Counted from the first letter of the stretch, positions 24,734-36,764 are shown. The stretch: DNA of 64,000 bases from Trifolium pratense (GCF_020283565.1 NC_060064.1:3060001-3124000), one strand, 5' to 3'. Made by a program: numbers and translations. Notes: generated from the letters alone by a model not told the origin.

Positions 24734-25243
24734 TCAATCAATAAATGATTCAATATGTGGATTGCAATCTTTGGAAAAGAAATCATTCTTTTCAATCAAA
24801 GTCTTCAACATAGAATTAGTAAAATTTGGATCATTAGGGTCACTACTAGGTGACCCATCAGGGGTTTCCAATACATTAGGACGCAAAAAACAAAACTTGC
24901 AACGAATTCGAGAACTAGTAACAGTATCATCACCACCGCTAATAATCATCACCTTATCTCTGCTACTAACATTTACATTTCTAGAAAAAGAAGCAGTTGT
25001 TGATAATGATAATGATGATGAAGAAGATGAAAAAAGAGGCTTTTTACTTCTTACTCTACGAATTTGATTCTTAGCTTTTGTGAATTGATTAAGTAGCAAC
25101 CTCTTCCCAAAATCAAATTTTCTACGGTGCTTTTTCTTCCGAATTGCATCTTCTTCATCTTCGTCGTCATCGGCGTCACTACCACCTCTTTGGTAACCGT
25201 CTCGATCACCACTGGAGATCTCTTCATCGGAAGAACCAGACAT
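24734..25243 (-). CDS. Unrecognised small acidic/basic plant protein
   Basis: Single-exon frame of 169 residues, ATG at 25243-25241, stop TGA at 24736-24734. It starts MSGSSDEEISSGDRDG, then an acidic block DDDEDEEDA (about residues 25-33), a lysine/arginine block KKKHRRKFDFGKR that could be a nuclear localisation signal, a long serine run (about 70-80), a lone CKFC pair (RIRCKFCF) and a compact C-terminal part with PDGSPSSDPNDPNFT and LKTLIEKNDFF. The ordered tail after a low-complexity head and the codon-like composition argue for a real gene. I do not recognise a named family and assign no function. The upstream 80 bases separate its ATG from an ORF on the other strand at 25322. Confidence 0.7.
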   Translation of the reverse strand: MSGSSDEEISSGDRDGYQRGGSDADDDEDEEDAIRKKKHRRKFDFGKRLLLNQFTKAKNQIRRVRSKKPLFSSSSSSLSLSTTASFSRNVNVSSRDKVMIISGGDDTVTSSRIRCKFCFLRPNVLETPDGSPSSDPNDPNFTNSMLKTLIEKNDFFSKDCNPHIESFID

Positions 25244-25614
25244 GAATTCTAGTAATTCAAAACCGCGATTGTGATCTAACGAAATAGGGATTCATAAATT
25301 GAAGGAAATTAGGTCAAGGAAATGAATGGGGATTTTGAAATCGATGAAGGAATTGAGAGATTAGAAAAGAAAATAATTGGGGAAGAAGAAGTTACTGTTG
25401 TTGTCTGGAACCCAAGTACTGAGCACAATTATCGGTCATATTTTGAGCGCCTCTTACCTGCAAAAGAACGTCTTTTGTCGGTATTCAGGGATAATTGGTA
25501 TTTGTTATGCGTCCATAAACTTGTTATCGTTCTTCTGTTTCACAACGGCACTTATGTGCCACATATGCCATGTGATTTGTTTTTTTCTCCTTCAAACAAT
25601 TAAATGTGTAAAAA

Positions 25615-25642
25615 CTAGTTAGGAACCCGTGCAACGCACGGG
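25615..25642 (-). mobile_element. Helitron 3' terminus (minus orientation)
   Basis: Read on the minus strand, CCCGTGC-GTT-GCACGGG (25642-25626) forms a 7-bp hairpin, followed by TTCCTAA and CTAG at 25618-25615, then T at 25614. A hairpin about 10 bases before a terminal CTRR with insertion before T is the canonical Helitron 3' end. The element therefore extends to higher coordinates. Its 5' TC end was not found by eye, so its length is unknown; the tandem array at 25793-27065 must lie inside or next to it. No Rep/helicase coding sequence is visible, so it would be non-autonomous. Confidence 0.75.
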
Positions 25643-25792
25643 CGAGGACGATTAAATATATCACTTAGACATTTTTTTTTTCTTTTTTTTTTGACATAAT
25701 AGACAATTGGTTGTTAATATAACATAACCATATAAAAAAGACATAATAATATAATTGTTGTTATACTTAGAACATAAACCAACAAACAAACA

Positions 25793-27065
25793 ACTTCCAC
25801 TTTTAAAACCTACAATTTCTTCTATACAAAGTTGTTTCCATAGATTGAGATAACTTGAAATTCCTTCCCTTCAGCATCCATATAGGACACTCCCCGTGTT
25901 TTGTGTCAATAAACTGTCACTTTTAAAACTTATAATTTTTTCTATACAAAATTGTTTCCATAGATTGAGATAACTTGAAATTCCTTCCCTTCAGCATCCA
26001 TATAGGACACTCCCCGTGTTTTGTGTCAATAAACTGTCACTTTTAAAACTTACAATTTTTTCTATACAAAATTGTTTCCATAGATTAAGATAACTTGAAA
26101 TTCATTCCCTTCAGCATCCATATGGGACACTCCCCGCGTTTTGTGTCAATAAACTTTTACTTTTAAAACCTACAATTTATTCTATACAAAATTGTTTCCA
26201 TAGATTGAGATAACTTGAAATTCATTTCTTCAGCATCCATATGGGACACTCCTCGTGTTTTGTGTCAATAAACTTTTACTTTTAAAACCTACAATTTCTT
26301 CTATACAAAATTGTTTCCATAGATTGGGATAACTTTAAATTTATTCCCTTCAGCATCCATATGAGATACTCCCCGTGTTTCGTGTCAATAAATTTTCACT
26401 TTTAAAACCTACAATTTCTTCTATACAAAATTGTTTCCATAGATTGGGATAACTTGAAATTTCTTCCCTTCAGCATCAATATGGGACACTCCCCGTGTTT
26501 TGTGTAAATAAATTTTCATTTTTAAAACCTATAATTTCTTCTATATAAAATTGTTTCCATAGATTGAGATAACTTGAAATTCCTTCCCTTCAGCATCCAT
26601 ATGGTACACTCCCCGTGTTTTGTGTCAATAAATTGTCACTTTTAAAACCTACAATTTCTTCTATACAAAATTGTTTCCATAGATTGAGAATACTTGAAAT
26701 TCATTCCCTTCAACATTCATATGGGACACTCCCCGTGTTTTGTCTCAATAAACTTTCACTTAAAACCTACAATTTCTTCTATACAAAATTGTTTCCATAG
26801 ATTGTGATAACTTGAAATTCCTTTAATTCAGCATCCATGTGGGACACTCCCCGTGTTTTGTGTCAACAAATTTTTACTTTTAAAACCTATAATTTATTCT
26901 ATATAAAATTGTTTCCATAGAATGAGATAACTTGAAATTCCTTTAATTCAGCATTCATGTGGGACACTCCCCGTGTTTTGTGTCAACAAATTTTTACTTT
27001 TAAAACCTACAATTTATTCTATATAAAATTGTTTCCATAAAATGGGATAACTTAAAATTCAATCC
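25793..27065. repeat. 120-bp minisatellite, about 10.5 copies
   Basis: The block beginning TTCCTTCCCTTCAGCATCCA recurs at about 25861, 25981, 26101, 26221, 26340, 26460, 26580, 26700, 26818 and 26938, a period of 118-120 bases. Each unit carries TATGGGACACTCCCCGTGTT, TTGTGTCAATAAA, TTTTAAAACCTACAATTT and AAATTGTTTCCATAGATT. The copies at 25861 and 25981 are almost identical; the last ones (26818, 26938) share a variant CTTTAATTCAGC. The array starts about 150 bases inside the Helitron 3' hairpin, a common position for tandem repeats in non-autonomous Helitrons. Confidence 0.95.
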
Positions 27066-28540
27066 CTCTATAATATTGACATTTCAGGGGGAGTGCCACA
27101 AAAGGTAGCGTGTTGTAAGAATTGAACAATAGTGACAAAATTTTAACTATCAATGGTCTTTCGTTTTGTTTTCTTCATTTCAACTCAAGGACTGCCTATT
27201 GCCTACTACTCTTTGTTCCTTTTCAAAGTGAATGTTTACACTATACCAAAGAAATTTTTCCAAAATAGAGAAAGAAAAAAAAATTAAAAATTAAGACAAA
27301 ACTATGCTTCACTTACCTCATTTTCTTGGTATTTTTATGTTAGTAGACTTATAAGTTATATCTATATCCATTAAAATATAATATACTTGTAATCCTACAC
27401 TACACTACAAAAAAGAAAAGAAAAACGCCAGTACTTCTATGTTTTTCTCACATATTAACATGTTCTTTTGGTGAGAATGTGGTATGAGAGGCAGTAATTC
27501 TCAAATATTTTGTGCAGAAATTAAGCATTACTTCTTAGATAATAGAAATGGAAATGTACTTCTTCAAATATTTTTCAATGTACTTGTTAAGAAATAGAAT
27601 GAAGTTATTACTACAACTAAGGTTACATAATTCACTTACCCAAGGATAGAAAACATAATAAGAAAAAAAAATTAAATCATAGTTTTCGTAAAACCCTAAA
27701 ATACATAACTTTTGTCTAACTCCAAATTCAAATTTAAGCCATTGCATAATAATCTCTTCAAATATAGAGTCAACAAATTGAATGTGTGGTTTTAAATGTA
27801 TGATAGCATATATGTACATTACACGATCCTCCCTATACTATGCATCAGTTTTACCATTCTATTCCTTTTTCTTCTCCTTATCCCTCAACGTTCTTATCAT
27901 GTGCATCAGTGTCTTATTCTATCTTCTCAAAAAGCATACCTACTATAGGTGCACCTGCAATAAAAGAAGTGTGTCAAATATATGGTATGAAAGTTGAGAA
28001 AGTAAAGTAACAAAATGCAACATGTTTCATCCAATAGTAGGTCAAATATATGGTATGAGAGTTAAGTAACAAAAGGAGCATGTTTCGTCCAAAATACATG
28101 CCCCAGTTTTTGTGTAAAAGCTCCCAAACTTGAAACACAATTTTCTTAACTAATTCAAAGTCTTATATAATGACAATAGAAACCATAGTTCATGTGCAGA
28201 AAATGTAACATAATCAAAGCAAATATAGAGAAAATAAGCTTAATCCATTATTGCAAGCCTTGAACTCATTGGGTCATGTTGAAGGGCATATGCATGATGC
28301 ATGGTTTTTAATATAACAATCCTAGAGTTTATCTATCAAATACTTCTTAGCAAACGATATGTGTTGTTAGATGCAGGACAGTGAAGATATATGGATGCCA
28401 AGCTAGCTGCTAGCATGCATGCACTGATAATTGACACCACAAAAAGCCATATGATTAGAAGCATCATTGAGCTATAAGCCCCTTGGTATTTCTAAGTAAA
28501 ATAATTACAAAAATCTAAACCTTAGATGGACTACCAACTA
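27066..28540. other. Spacer following the tandem array
   Basis: AT-rich, no gene recognised. AAATATATGGTATGA with flanking words occurs twice near 27977 and 28044. It may belong to the same Helitron. Confidence 0.3.
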
Positions 28541-28544
28541 TGAT

Positions 28545-28840
28545 TGAACACACATCACATATAAATTATTCCAACACTAACCCAAATCTGATCTGAACAC
28601 TGCCAAGTCTGATTGACAAATTGAAAGTAGCTATAATTTTCATATGAGATTGACAAACAAAAAATGTGCAGAAAGTAGCTATAAGAAACAGATAGAATCA
28701 TTTCAAGTCTCATTGATTCACTAATTAGCTTTAAGAAACAAATAGATTGAGCCAAGACTTAAACCATTAGCTTTAAGAGGCTTGCATATGTTCTATACTT
28801 AGAAAACCTTTTTTTAATATACTTAAATTAAAAGACCTTA
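28545..28840. repeat. Segmental duplicate, copy 1 (partner 32105-32345)
   Basis: About 240 bases match 32105-32345 at high identity, including AAGTCTGATTGACAAAT, GAAAGTAGCTATAATTTTCA, TATGAGATTGACAAACAAAA and CATTAGCTTTAAGAGGCTT. A further matching piece, TATAGTGAATTCCTCTAGTT (about 29342), corresponds to about 32374, so the duplicated unit once spanned at least 28.55-29.38 kb, with a deletion in copy 2. Confidence 0.8.
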
Positions 28841-30225
28841 GAAGTAATAAATATAAATTAAAGAGGATAAAGTATGACCTAACCAAATCAATTATTGATA
28901 TTGAAAAGCAAAGGGGGTAAAATTTGAATTTCAAATATTCTTACCAATAAAGCATGGAAAAGTGTTGATGGGGGAAGAGATTTGATTTTGAGAGTCTTGA
29001 GGAAGAAAAAGCCTTGTAAACCAGCTGAACATTGCCAAAAGATGTGGAATTTTTTTGTCTGACAGTGTTTCATAGTTGACTTGTGTCAGGTTATCTGCCA
29101 TGAATCAGAGTCAAAACCTCACAAAATAGAATAAATTAAAGCAATCTAATGACTTGTGTCATTTTAAGCCAATGCAGGTTATAATTTAAAAGTATGGAAT
29201 AAATACACCTGATCCTTATAACAAAGGAGAGCACACTTATGTCGAGTAGCCACAACACTAACACCAAATCAACTATGAAGTATCATGTATATGCCTAAAC
29301 TTAATGGATCATAAACAGATTTTATTAAGTTTAATTTATGATATAGTGAATTCCTCTAGTTTCAAAATTGGAAGCGACTTAGCTACATCCAAAGAAAACT
29401 AATCCTTTCAATTACTTTGTTCTCATCCTCACTTCCACTTACTTTTTCATTTGTCTATTTCCTCATCCTTGCACTAACTTTCCAATATATATTCTTCCTC
29501 GCTAACATCAGACTGAATACACAAAAGCTACACTTAAAACTAAAGATAATTTCATCTGATAATTTTCTATATTAAAATTAGAACCACAAAAAAAAAAAAA
29601 AAACAGAAATTAAACTTGCATTTGTAGAACGAAACTCACAAATTTGATGGATTCTCATCTTATAGAAAGAAGCGAAGTCTGCCCTACTGAAACAGGGGAC
29701 TATAAATCAAAATAATATAAATTAGCTGTACTCCAGTAAATAAAAAAAACCACGGTCAAAACGTGCAAAGAGGGTTTCACTCTCATAGCTTGAAGAGACG
29801 CATGAGACATACCTTAAGTAATATGTAAAAAAGAAAATGTGAAAGCCCATACACAGAAAATACATGAGAGCATGGAAAAATAAGTTACTTACCATTCAAA
29901 CAAACTTGTTCTCTTTTCTCCTTTAAGCAAATGAGCACTCCAATAATATGTGACTTGACAAACATCTTGTTTGCATAAGCAAAAGCAACACCACCGAATT
30001 AGAAAACAGATATAAATGACCTTAATCATATTGTTGAATCAAAATATAACCAAGAATAAAGAAGTAGTAGTCGGGTAAAGTTTTCAATTCAATTATCCAA
30101 GTACAAAGTCAAATCATTCACATAAGACATGTAATGGTGAGGAGGAGAAGGAGAGAACTACTAAATGTAGTGTGCTTCATAAGATCAGAATCAAACAACA
30201 ACATAATCCAAAGGCCGTGACATAC

Positions 30226-31792
30226 CATGACACTATTTTGTTATTGCATTCCTGACAGGAGCAGGGCTCTATGCAGTAAACACCGGCAGCAAGCAAAACA
30301 CTCACAATAACTGGAAAAAAAATAATAATATCGTTAAGGTGCTTGGCAAAAGTCATTTAAACATAGATAAAGCATAGCTTATTTGGTTTTCAAGGTTTTG
30401 ATCCAAGAGAGAAAATGAATAAATAGAAGATAAAAAGCAAGAAACAAATAGAGTCTTTAAAATGTGATCGAAGAAAATTAGGGATTTGGAAAAGGATCGA
30501 AACTGAAATTACCTGCGGGATGGATCTTGAAACAGGTCGAAGGATTCGATCGAGAAGACAACCTAATTTGCAAACATAGACAAAAAATTAAACATTTAAC
30601 ATAAATTAGATGATGAAATTAAATCATGAAATAACAGATGGAGAAGCAATTTGAAATATTTGGAGAGAAGGAATCAGGAAAAAATGGAGTGAGATGAGTA
30701 AGAAAGTGAGTTAGAGGGAGAAATTGAATTTTGAAATTTGAAATCAGTCAACAAAACAAAAAACAACAAAAAACAACAGAGTAGTGCTGCAATATTTTGC
30801 TTTGAGAGACAGATGAAAGTGACGCTACATCTTTTCTGCCAAAGCTGAAGAAATTTGAAAGTTTTGGTCAAAGCTTGTAGAATAGGATTGCAAAGCAGCT
30901 TTTGGTTTTTCACCAAAATGGAATGGTGCCAAGACGGAGAAAGAAAGTAATAACGTGTGGGAAGGAAAATAAAAGAAGGAAACCAAGCTGCTTTGGAATA
31001 ACAAATTAAACAAATTAAAATTGAAACAAATCAAATAAAAAAAAATTGATACAAAATCTAAAATTTAACAAAAACAAATCAGTCATATTATATTTGAGAA
31101 AACCATCTAAATCCAACTAACAACTCCTAAAAGGTAGCGATTATTATTAACTAAAACATAGAAACAAATCCTAATAAATATGACAACTAAGCAACAATAA
31201 TTTCAAAAAAAAAAAATAGAGAGAGGATTTTAAAATCAGATATAAGAAACACAATTGAAGAAAAATAGGGAATTCAAATAAAAAAAAGACATACATTTTT
31301 CTTCAAATTCATGAACAACAATCTCTGATAATTGATTTCTGAAACACTATATTCCATTTTCTGATAATCAAAACAAACCCAAATTTTCTGATAAAATTGA
31401 ATTCTGAAACGAAAACTTACTCAAATCCCAAACATCAACTAAATACTACTCAAATACAATCAAATAAAGTTTAGAAAACTTACACAATCAAACCGTAATT
31501 TTGTGAACCTGAACAAACAATAAAATTCGCAAAAAAGAAATCAGAATATGAAATGAAATATATGAAATAAGGAAGGGATTTCAATTATATCTTCATGGGT
31601 TTCACATACCTTCATTTTTTAGAAGCTCTTTGAACATTCCTTTATGAGGATACCTGCATGTCAATTGACCAAAGAAAACACAGAACTCATTAAACAGAAC
31701 AATGGTGTGAAACCCATGAAATCCAAAGCCAAGAAAAACAATACCTTAATTCCAAATCTTCATCGATCTTTGTCGTTGCTGGGTTTGTAAAT
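30226..31792 (-). pseudogene. Split ORF ending in a broken CPP/TSO1-type CXC exon
   Basis: Five exon-like pieces on the minus strand (31792-31745, 31653-31610, 31508-31484, 30562-30513, 30310-30226; 48, 44, 25, 50 and 85 bases) join in one open frame of 84 codons without a stop. The last piece reads AAGVYCIEPCSCQECNNK, which closely matches the CXC repeat of plant CPP/TSO1/tesmin proteins (DNA-binding, zinc-coordinating cysteines). In genuine CPP genes the exon starts with a YCECF-type segment; here those bases are present but in another frame, because about four extra bases (TTGC) follow them. The piece is therefore a damaged CPP exon fused in frame to unrelated sequence. I found no first CXC repeat or linker. 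Probably a pseudogene or captured fragment; the exon choices are mine and unproven. Confidence 0.5.
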
Positions 31793-32104
31793 CTGAACAA
31801 ACAATAATTTCATGTATCAAATGCATTGCAAGAGAAAATAGATATATAAATGCACATGTGTGTGCTAAGTCTGAGTAGTTGTCATATGAACCATGAAATC
31901 ATGAGTAGTTTGTCGGTATGAACCATGAAACCATTTACAAATATGAACAAAATATTCACAATCACAAAAACTATCATCTATCCAAAAGATATTAATGGCT
32001 TAAAGTGGGAAATAAAATGAAAAGTAAGAACATTATTTGTGACATAAGATTAATAGAGCAATTGAACAAAAAGTCCAATATTACGTAATTTGGTAGTTTT
32101 CTTC

Positions 32105-32410
32105 CTAAAATTATTCTAACACTATCCCAAATATCATCTGAACACAACCAAGTCTGATTGACAAATAGAAAGTAGCTATAATTTTCATATGAGATTGACA
32201 AACAAAAAGTCTACAGAAAGTAGCTATAAAAAACAGTTAGAATCGTTTCACGGATGCGAGTCTCATTGATTCACTAAATAGCTTTAAGAAACCATTAGCT
32301 TTAAGAGGCTTTGAATATGTTATATACTTAGAAAAACCTTTTTTAATATACTTAAATGTCCTATTTTAATTCATGATATAGTGAATTTTCCTCTAGTTTC
32401 AAAATTGGAA
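32105..32410. repeat. Segmental duplicate, copy 2 (partner 28545-28840)
   Basis: Matches 28545-28840 over most of its length and then continues with TATAGTGAATTTTCCTCTAG, which corresponds to about 29342 in copy 1; about 500 bases of copy 1 are missing here. Confidence 0.8.
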
Positions 32411-35400
32411 GAAATACTCCATATTCCAAAGTTCTAAATAATAAACTATTAATAGTAAATACATTTGGCACAAGAGAGTATATAATTTTTTATTTCAAAG
32501 AAAAAATAGACAAAACAGTTACTAATTTGAATAATCTTTTCAAAATATGTTTCCAAAATATTTATTGTAGCATCATGAAACAGTTTGATTTATAGTTACC
32601 TAGTTAAATTCATATGAATGAAATATCTATATAATCTGAATAAACATTAACATTCCAAAAAAAAAAAAAATCAGAATATGAAATGAAATCATGAAATAAG
32701 GAAGGGTGACAAAGCTGTAGAAGCATATACCTAAACTTTGAGAAAGAAGAATAGCAGGGGGAGAGAGAGTCCGAAAAGGAGAGATAGAAATAGGGATTCA
32801 AAATTTGAATTGAGTTTTGGAAGAGGGGGGAAATGAGATGTGATTTGTTTCAAAGCTGTGATGTGTAGAGAGAAGAAGAGAGGGATGTTGCATAGATTAG
32901 ATATTGTAATTTGTTTGAGAAATAATGAAAGCCAAAGTGTTAGCCAAAATGAGTAGTCAAACCTGTTACAAAGCTGAGAAAGAAAGTGACCATTCAAGCA
33001 TGATCCTGCAACACATATTATTTTTGTTTGGCCTCAAGCTTTCATTCCATTCAAGTGTAACAACAACCAAATAACACCAATTAAGTGGAGAATAAATTCA
33101 ATAGAAATAGTGGATGACTTATAAGCTATCTTTCCTCCATACCTTCACATAATTTACCTCTGCATGATATGATTCAGGATTGTCATAATATATCTATATT
33201 TACACCTATGTATGAACTAATTTAACTCTATTAAACAATGTACTAAACAAATCAGACAATAGAAAATACTATTTAGAAGCAACACAGACAAATGCAAAGC
33301 AACATAGAAAAATATAGAAATCAATAAATACAAATAAAAAGTTATGAAAACCCATCAATAAATAAACAACCATAAAAAAAAAATATGAATAAAATAATTT
33401 TCTACATATTATAGCTTTCATACATTGGTTCAATTTGTAATATCATGTAAATATCCAAAATTAAAACACCGAAATAAAAGTTGAGTTTATCGGTTCAATT
33501 TTAAATCTCATTAAAGATGCTATTCTCAATCCATTCTATGCCTTTCGTTTTAATTGATAATTTGAAATTATATTAAAAAGAAGTTGCTATCAATATGGGT
33601 AACTTGAGAAAAAATAGGAACCGATATTCTCCAATAATCCAAACTGATTTACCAAAACAAACAAAAAAGTAGTCCTTGATCCAAACTATTCAAAATAGCA
33701 ACTCACAATTAAATAAAAGTGTGCTCATACAAACTGATCTAACAGATAAACAAATAAGCATTAAATTTTGGAGGATGCAGACCATCCTCTAAATTTATAA
33801 TACCTGAAAGTTGGTGATGTAAAAGCTAACAAATTATCTAGTTTCACTAATTCTTTCCCTAATTGCATACAAATGATGGTTTAGAAAAGCACAAAAAAAT
33901 AAGACCACAAAGCCATCATTTTTTCATATTGAGACATTTCCTCAAACAGGTTTCACTCTCACTTTCACAATCAAATGAGAGTTTTCAAATACAAAGAAAG
34001 CTATAGTAAATAGAAATGTAAATATATATATACCTTTAAAATCTTCGCAGAAATAGCAAAACCATGAGAGTGAAACCCTCTTTGAAAGCAGCAACTACAA
34101 AATAATATAAATTGAAGAGAAAAATGAAATCTAGAATGAACATGTACATTGAAGAAATTGTAGAAATATAGTAAATAGCTATAAACTGACAAAGCCAAAA
34201 AAAGTTCAACTTACCTAAATGTGACCATTCAAACTCCATCATCTCTCACTTCTGCAGTTGTAGCTGATATTTGTAGCGGCGGTGTAGCAAGGCCTTTTTC
34301 CACAACCAAAAGTCTCTTCTCAAGTAAAATGAAAAACCTTGAATTAATTTTGGTTAGTAGAACCTGAAAAAGGAAGTAATAAAGTTTATGAAAGGCATGG
34401 TTCAAATCTTATTATAAGATACACTGGTGCAAATCATACCATATATACTATTATAGGTTTGTGAAAGAAAACCTACATAAATGAAAAACAAAATGAAATA
34501 GGAAACAAATTAACCATCCCTCACCAGTTCTTTCTCTATTGTTCATAAAGCCACTGTGAAACTCCCCCAATACATTCTTGTTGCCTTTTAGTTCAAACCT
34601 GCAAGCCAAGTTTGTGGAATCGAAAATTAGAATACAGACTGAAATAGAAAAACAAATAAGTAAAAAATAAAATACTGAAATAAAATTAAGTAAAAAATTA
34701 AAAATTAGGTATTTTGAAAAAGAAAGAATATACCCAAAATCAAGCATTACAAAGGTTAAGTGGTGGATGTGAATGCTTACAAAGTCCAGTTCGATTGTAC
34801 TGATATAGATGTCAACATATGAATCATCCTGTTTGAATAAAATAGAGAACAATCAATTGAAACAAATTCCAATAGTAGCGAACAATCAATCATTAAGCAG
34901 AGGAGGGAAACAAACAAAAAATGAAAAACATAAATAAATAAAGCTGAAGGAAGTTTAAAACATACTTGAGAACAACTTCATGGCCACTCATAGGTTCTTT
35001 TTTTCGAAAAACACCTAAAAACATACACAGAAGATCTATTTATGTCAATCTAAATGAATCTCGGTCATCTTCTTCCTCCTACCATAGGTTTTGGTGTTTT
35101 TAGAAATGGAATTGGAAGGAAATTTCGATAGATAGGAAGATAGTGAGAGATAGAGAGACAGAGTGTGTGGAAGATGGAACTAAAGAGGAGAATTTGAAAT
35201 TTGAAACCAAAGAGAGAGGTTTTTGGAAGGGATACAAAACTCTGCAATGAAAGGGATGGCGTGAAACTGTGAGAAGAAGATGTTGCATGGAGGAGTGATT
35301 GAAACTTTTTGGTTGTGAGAATTGTTTCAAATTTCATAGCCAAAAGAAGAAGAGGAGTTCTGCATTCTGAAACAATGAAAACGACTTATGATGCTCTTCC

Positions 35401-35839
35401 ACTGTCCTGTTTTGCCCGCATGCGTTTTTTTGTTTCTTTTCAACAAACCGGACCGGGCTTGGTTGGGCCTTGTTGGACTGGACATATGTTTATGGCCCAG
35501 CAAGCTAAGTGATGAATGAGAGGGAAAGAAAATTCAAAATCATGGCCAAAAGAAGCAAAAAAATTCAAAATCTTCCAGCTAGGAATTGTGCAGATTGGAT
35601 GTGTGATTGACATTTGTCAAAAATTTCCATTTAGCTGTGGTCTTTTTGTGTAGTTAAAATGATGTGGAGTTCAATGAGATCATTTGAGAGTTTTTGATGA
35701 GTTGTATGGATATTTAAAAAATGTAGTTTGGGTTTTAAATAATTGGGAAGTGTGAAATAGTATAAAAAATTAAATGGGACCCATTTAAAGAACTCAAGTG
35801 AGTGTTATGGATGTGTATGCTCGAGGATTGTGCATGTAC

Positions 35840-36113
35840 TACTCCGTCCCATAATATAAGCAAAAAAAAATTTCACACTTATTAAGAAAAGTAAAATATG
35901 ATAAATTCAAGGTTGACTTTTTGTGTTTGTTGAAATAAGTTTCATGGGAAGATGTAAAAACAGTTTTTATTGGTTATTGGTTATGGGGAAAAGAAGAGAG
36001 AGTAAATTAAGTAAAAGTTTATCTTGAAAATGATAAAAGTTAGTTTTTTTTTCTTATAATTTGGGACATGAAAAAGTGATTTTTTTTGCTTATAATATGG
36101 GACGGATGGAGTA
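35840..36113. mobile_element. Stowaway-type MITE
   Basis: Left end CTCCGTCCCATAATATAAGC after TA at 35840-35841; right end on the minus strand CTCCATCCGTCCCATATTAT before TA at 36112-36113. The left end lacks four bases of the terminal repeat. Interior AT-rich. Confidence 0.8.
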
Positions 36114-36490
36114 TTTATTTATGATTTTTGTCACTTTTTATGTTTATGCTTCGAGCCTTCCATTCAAATAAAACACTCCACGTATGTATTATTTTGGCTC
36201 TATGTTGCAATTTTAGTTATTTTTTTTATTAATTTTTAATTCCATTTGAAATTTTTTATAAAAATATAATTTTCTTTACAAAAAAACATTACTCCGTCTC
36301 AAATATTTAATCTTTTTAGTTTTCTCCTCAAATTGTAATTATTTTAATGATATTTTACTATATATATCTTTACAAAAACTAAACATTCATTGTATGGATT
36401 TTTTGTTAAAGAACAGCTGCAACATCATTAATAAGAAAATGACATATGTATCTCCAGATTACAATCTAAAATGAAAAAAAAGTTTTAATT

Positions 36491-36624
36491 AAGCATTGTT
36501 GTCATCCTCGTCTTTTGTAGATTCTGCATTGTCCTCAGCTGTATCCTCAATCTTTTCAAGCATTGTTGTCATCCTTGTCTGTTGTAGATTTTGCATCGTC
36601 CTCAGCTGTATCCTCAACTTTTCC
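36491..36624 (-). repeat. 67-bp tandem duplication, possible gene 3'-end fragment
   Basis: Two copies of a 67-base unit (starting AAGCATTGTTGTCATCCT at 36491 and 36558). On the minus strand each reads as an acidic tail, VEDTAEDDAKSTTDKDDNNA then stop in one copy and IEDTAEDNAESTKDEDDNNA then stop in the other. This looks like the duplicated C-terminal end of an acidic protein gene, but no upstream domain is present, so the source is unknown. Confidence 0.5.
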
Positions 36625-36764
36625 ACGTATGTATTATTGGCTTCACGCGACTCCAACCAAAGATAGCAACTTCGTCATTTCATCATGTTCATGTCATTCA
36701 CTCATTGATTTTTTATTTTTTTTTTGCTTAATTAGTATTTTAAGCCAAAAAAAATTTTAAAGAT

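Larger units (their letters stand above)
28880..35343 (-). other. Repetitive minus-strand locus with small exon-like pieces
   Basis: This 6.5 kb holds many short segments bounded by good minus-strand AG and GT signals, for example 29098-28943, 30310-30226, 30562-30513, 31508-31484, 31653-31610, 31792-31745 and one starting near 34600. Related purine-rich modules, read on the plus strand as strings of GAGAGA, GAAGG and TTGAAATTTGAAA words with ATGTTGCATAG, recur at about 30640-30990, 32680-33010 and 35060-35340. Two TGGGCC-type site II promoter words (35464-35469 and, inverted, 35492-35498) sit just beyond the right end. This suggests one or several minus-strand transcripts starting near 35.3 kb, either a non-coding locus or gene fragments gathered by a Helitron. 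No single intact protein family spans it. Confidence 0.35.

Noticed and set aside
24762..25067. 101-residue plus ORF
   Set aside because: Antisense to the minus-strand gene at 25243-24734, whose acidic and basic blocks and C-terminal part are more protein-like.
25793..27065. Possible CRISPR-like or centromeric satellite array
   Set aside because: The genome is a plant, units are contiguous without unique spacers, and copy number is only about ten; its position beside a Helitron end explains it better.
34451..34852. 133-residue minus ORF
   Set aside because: Composition is hydrophobic and AT-driven (long F/I/L/S runs), no family signature, and it runs through a probable splice site near 34600.
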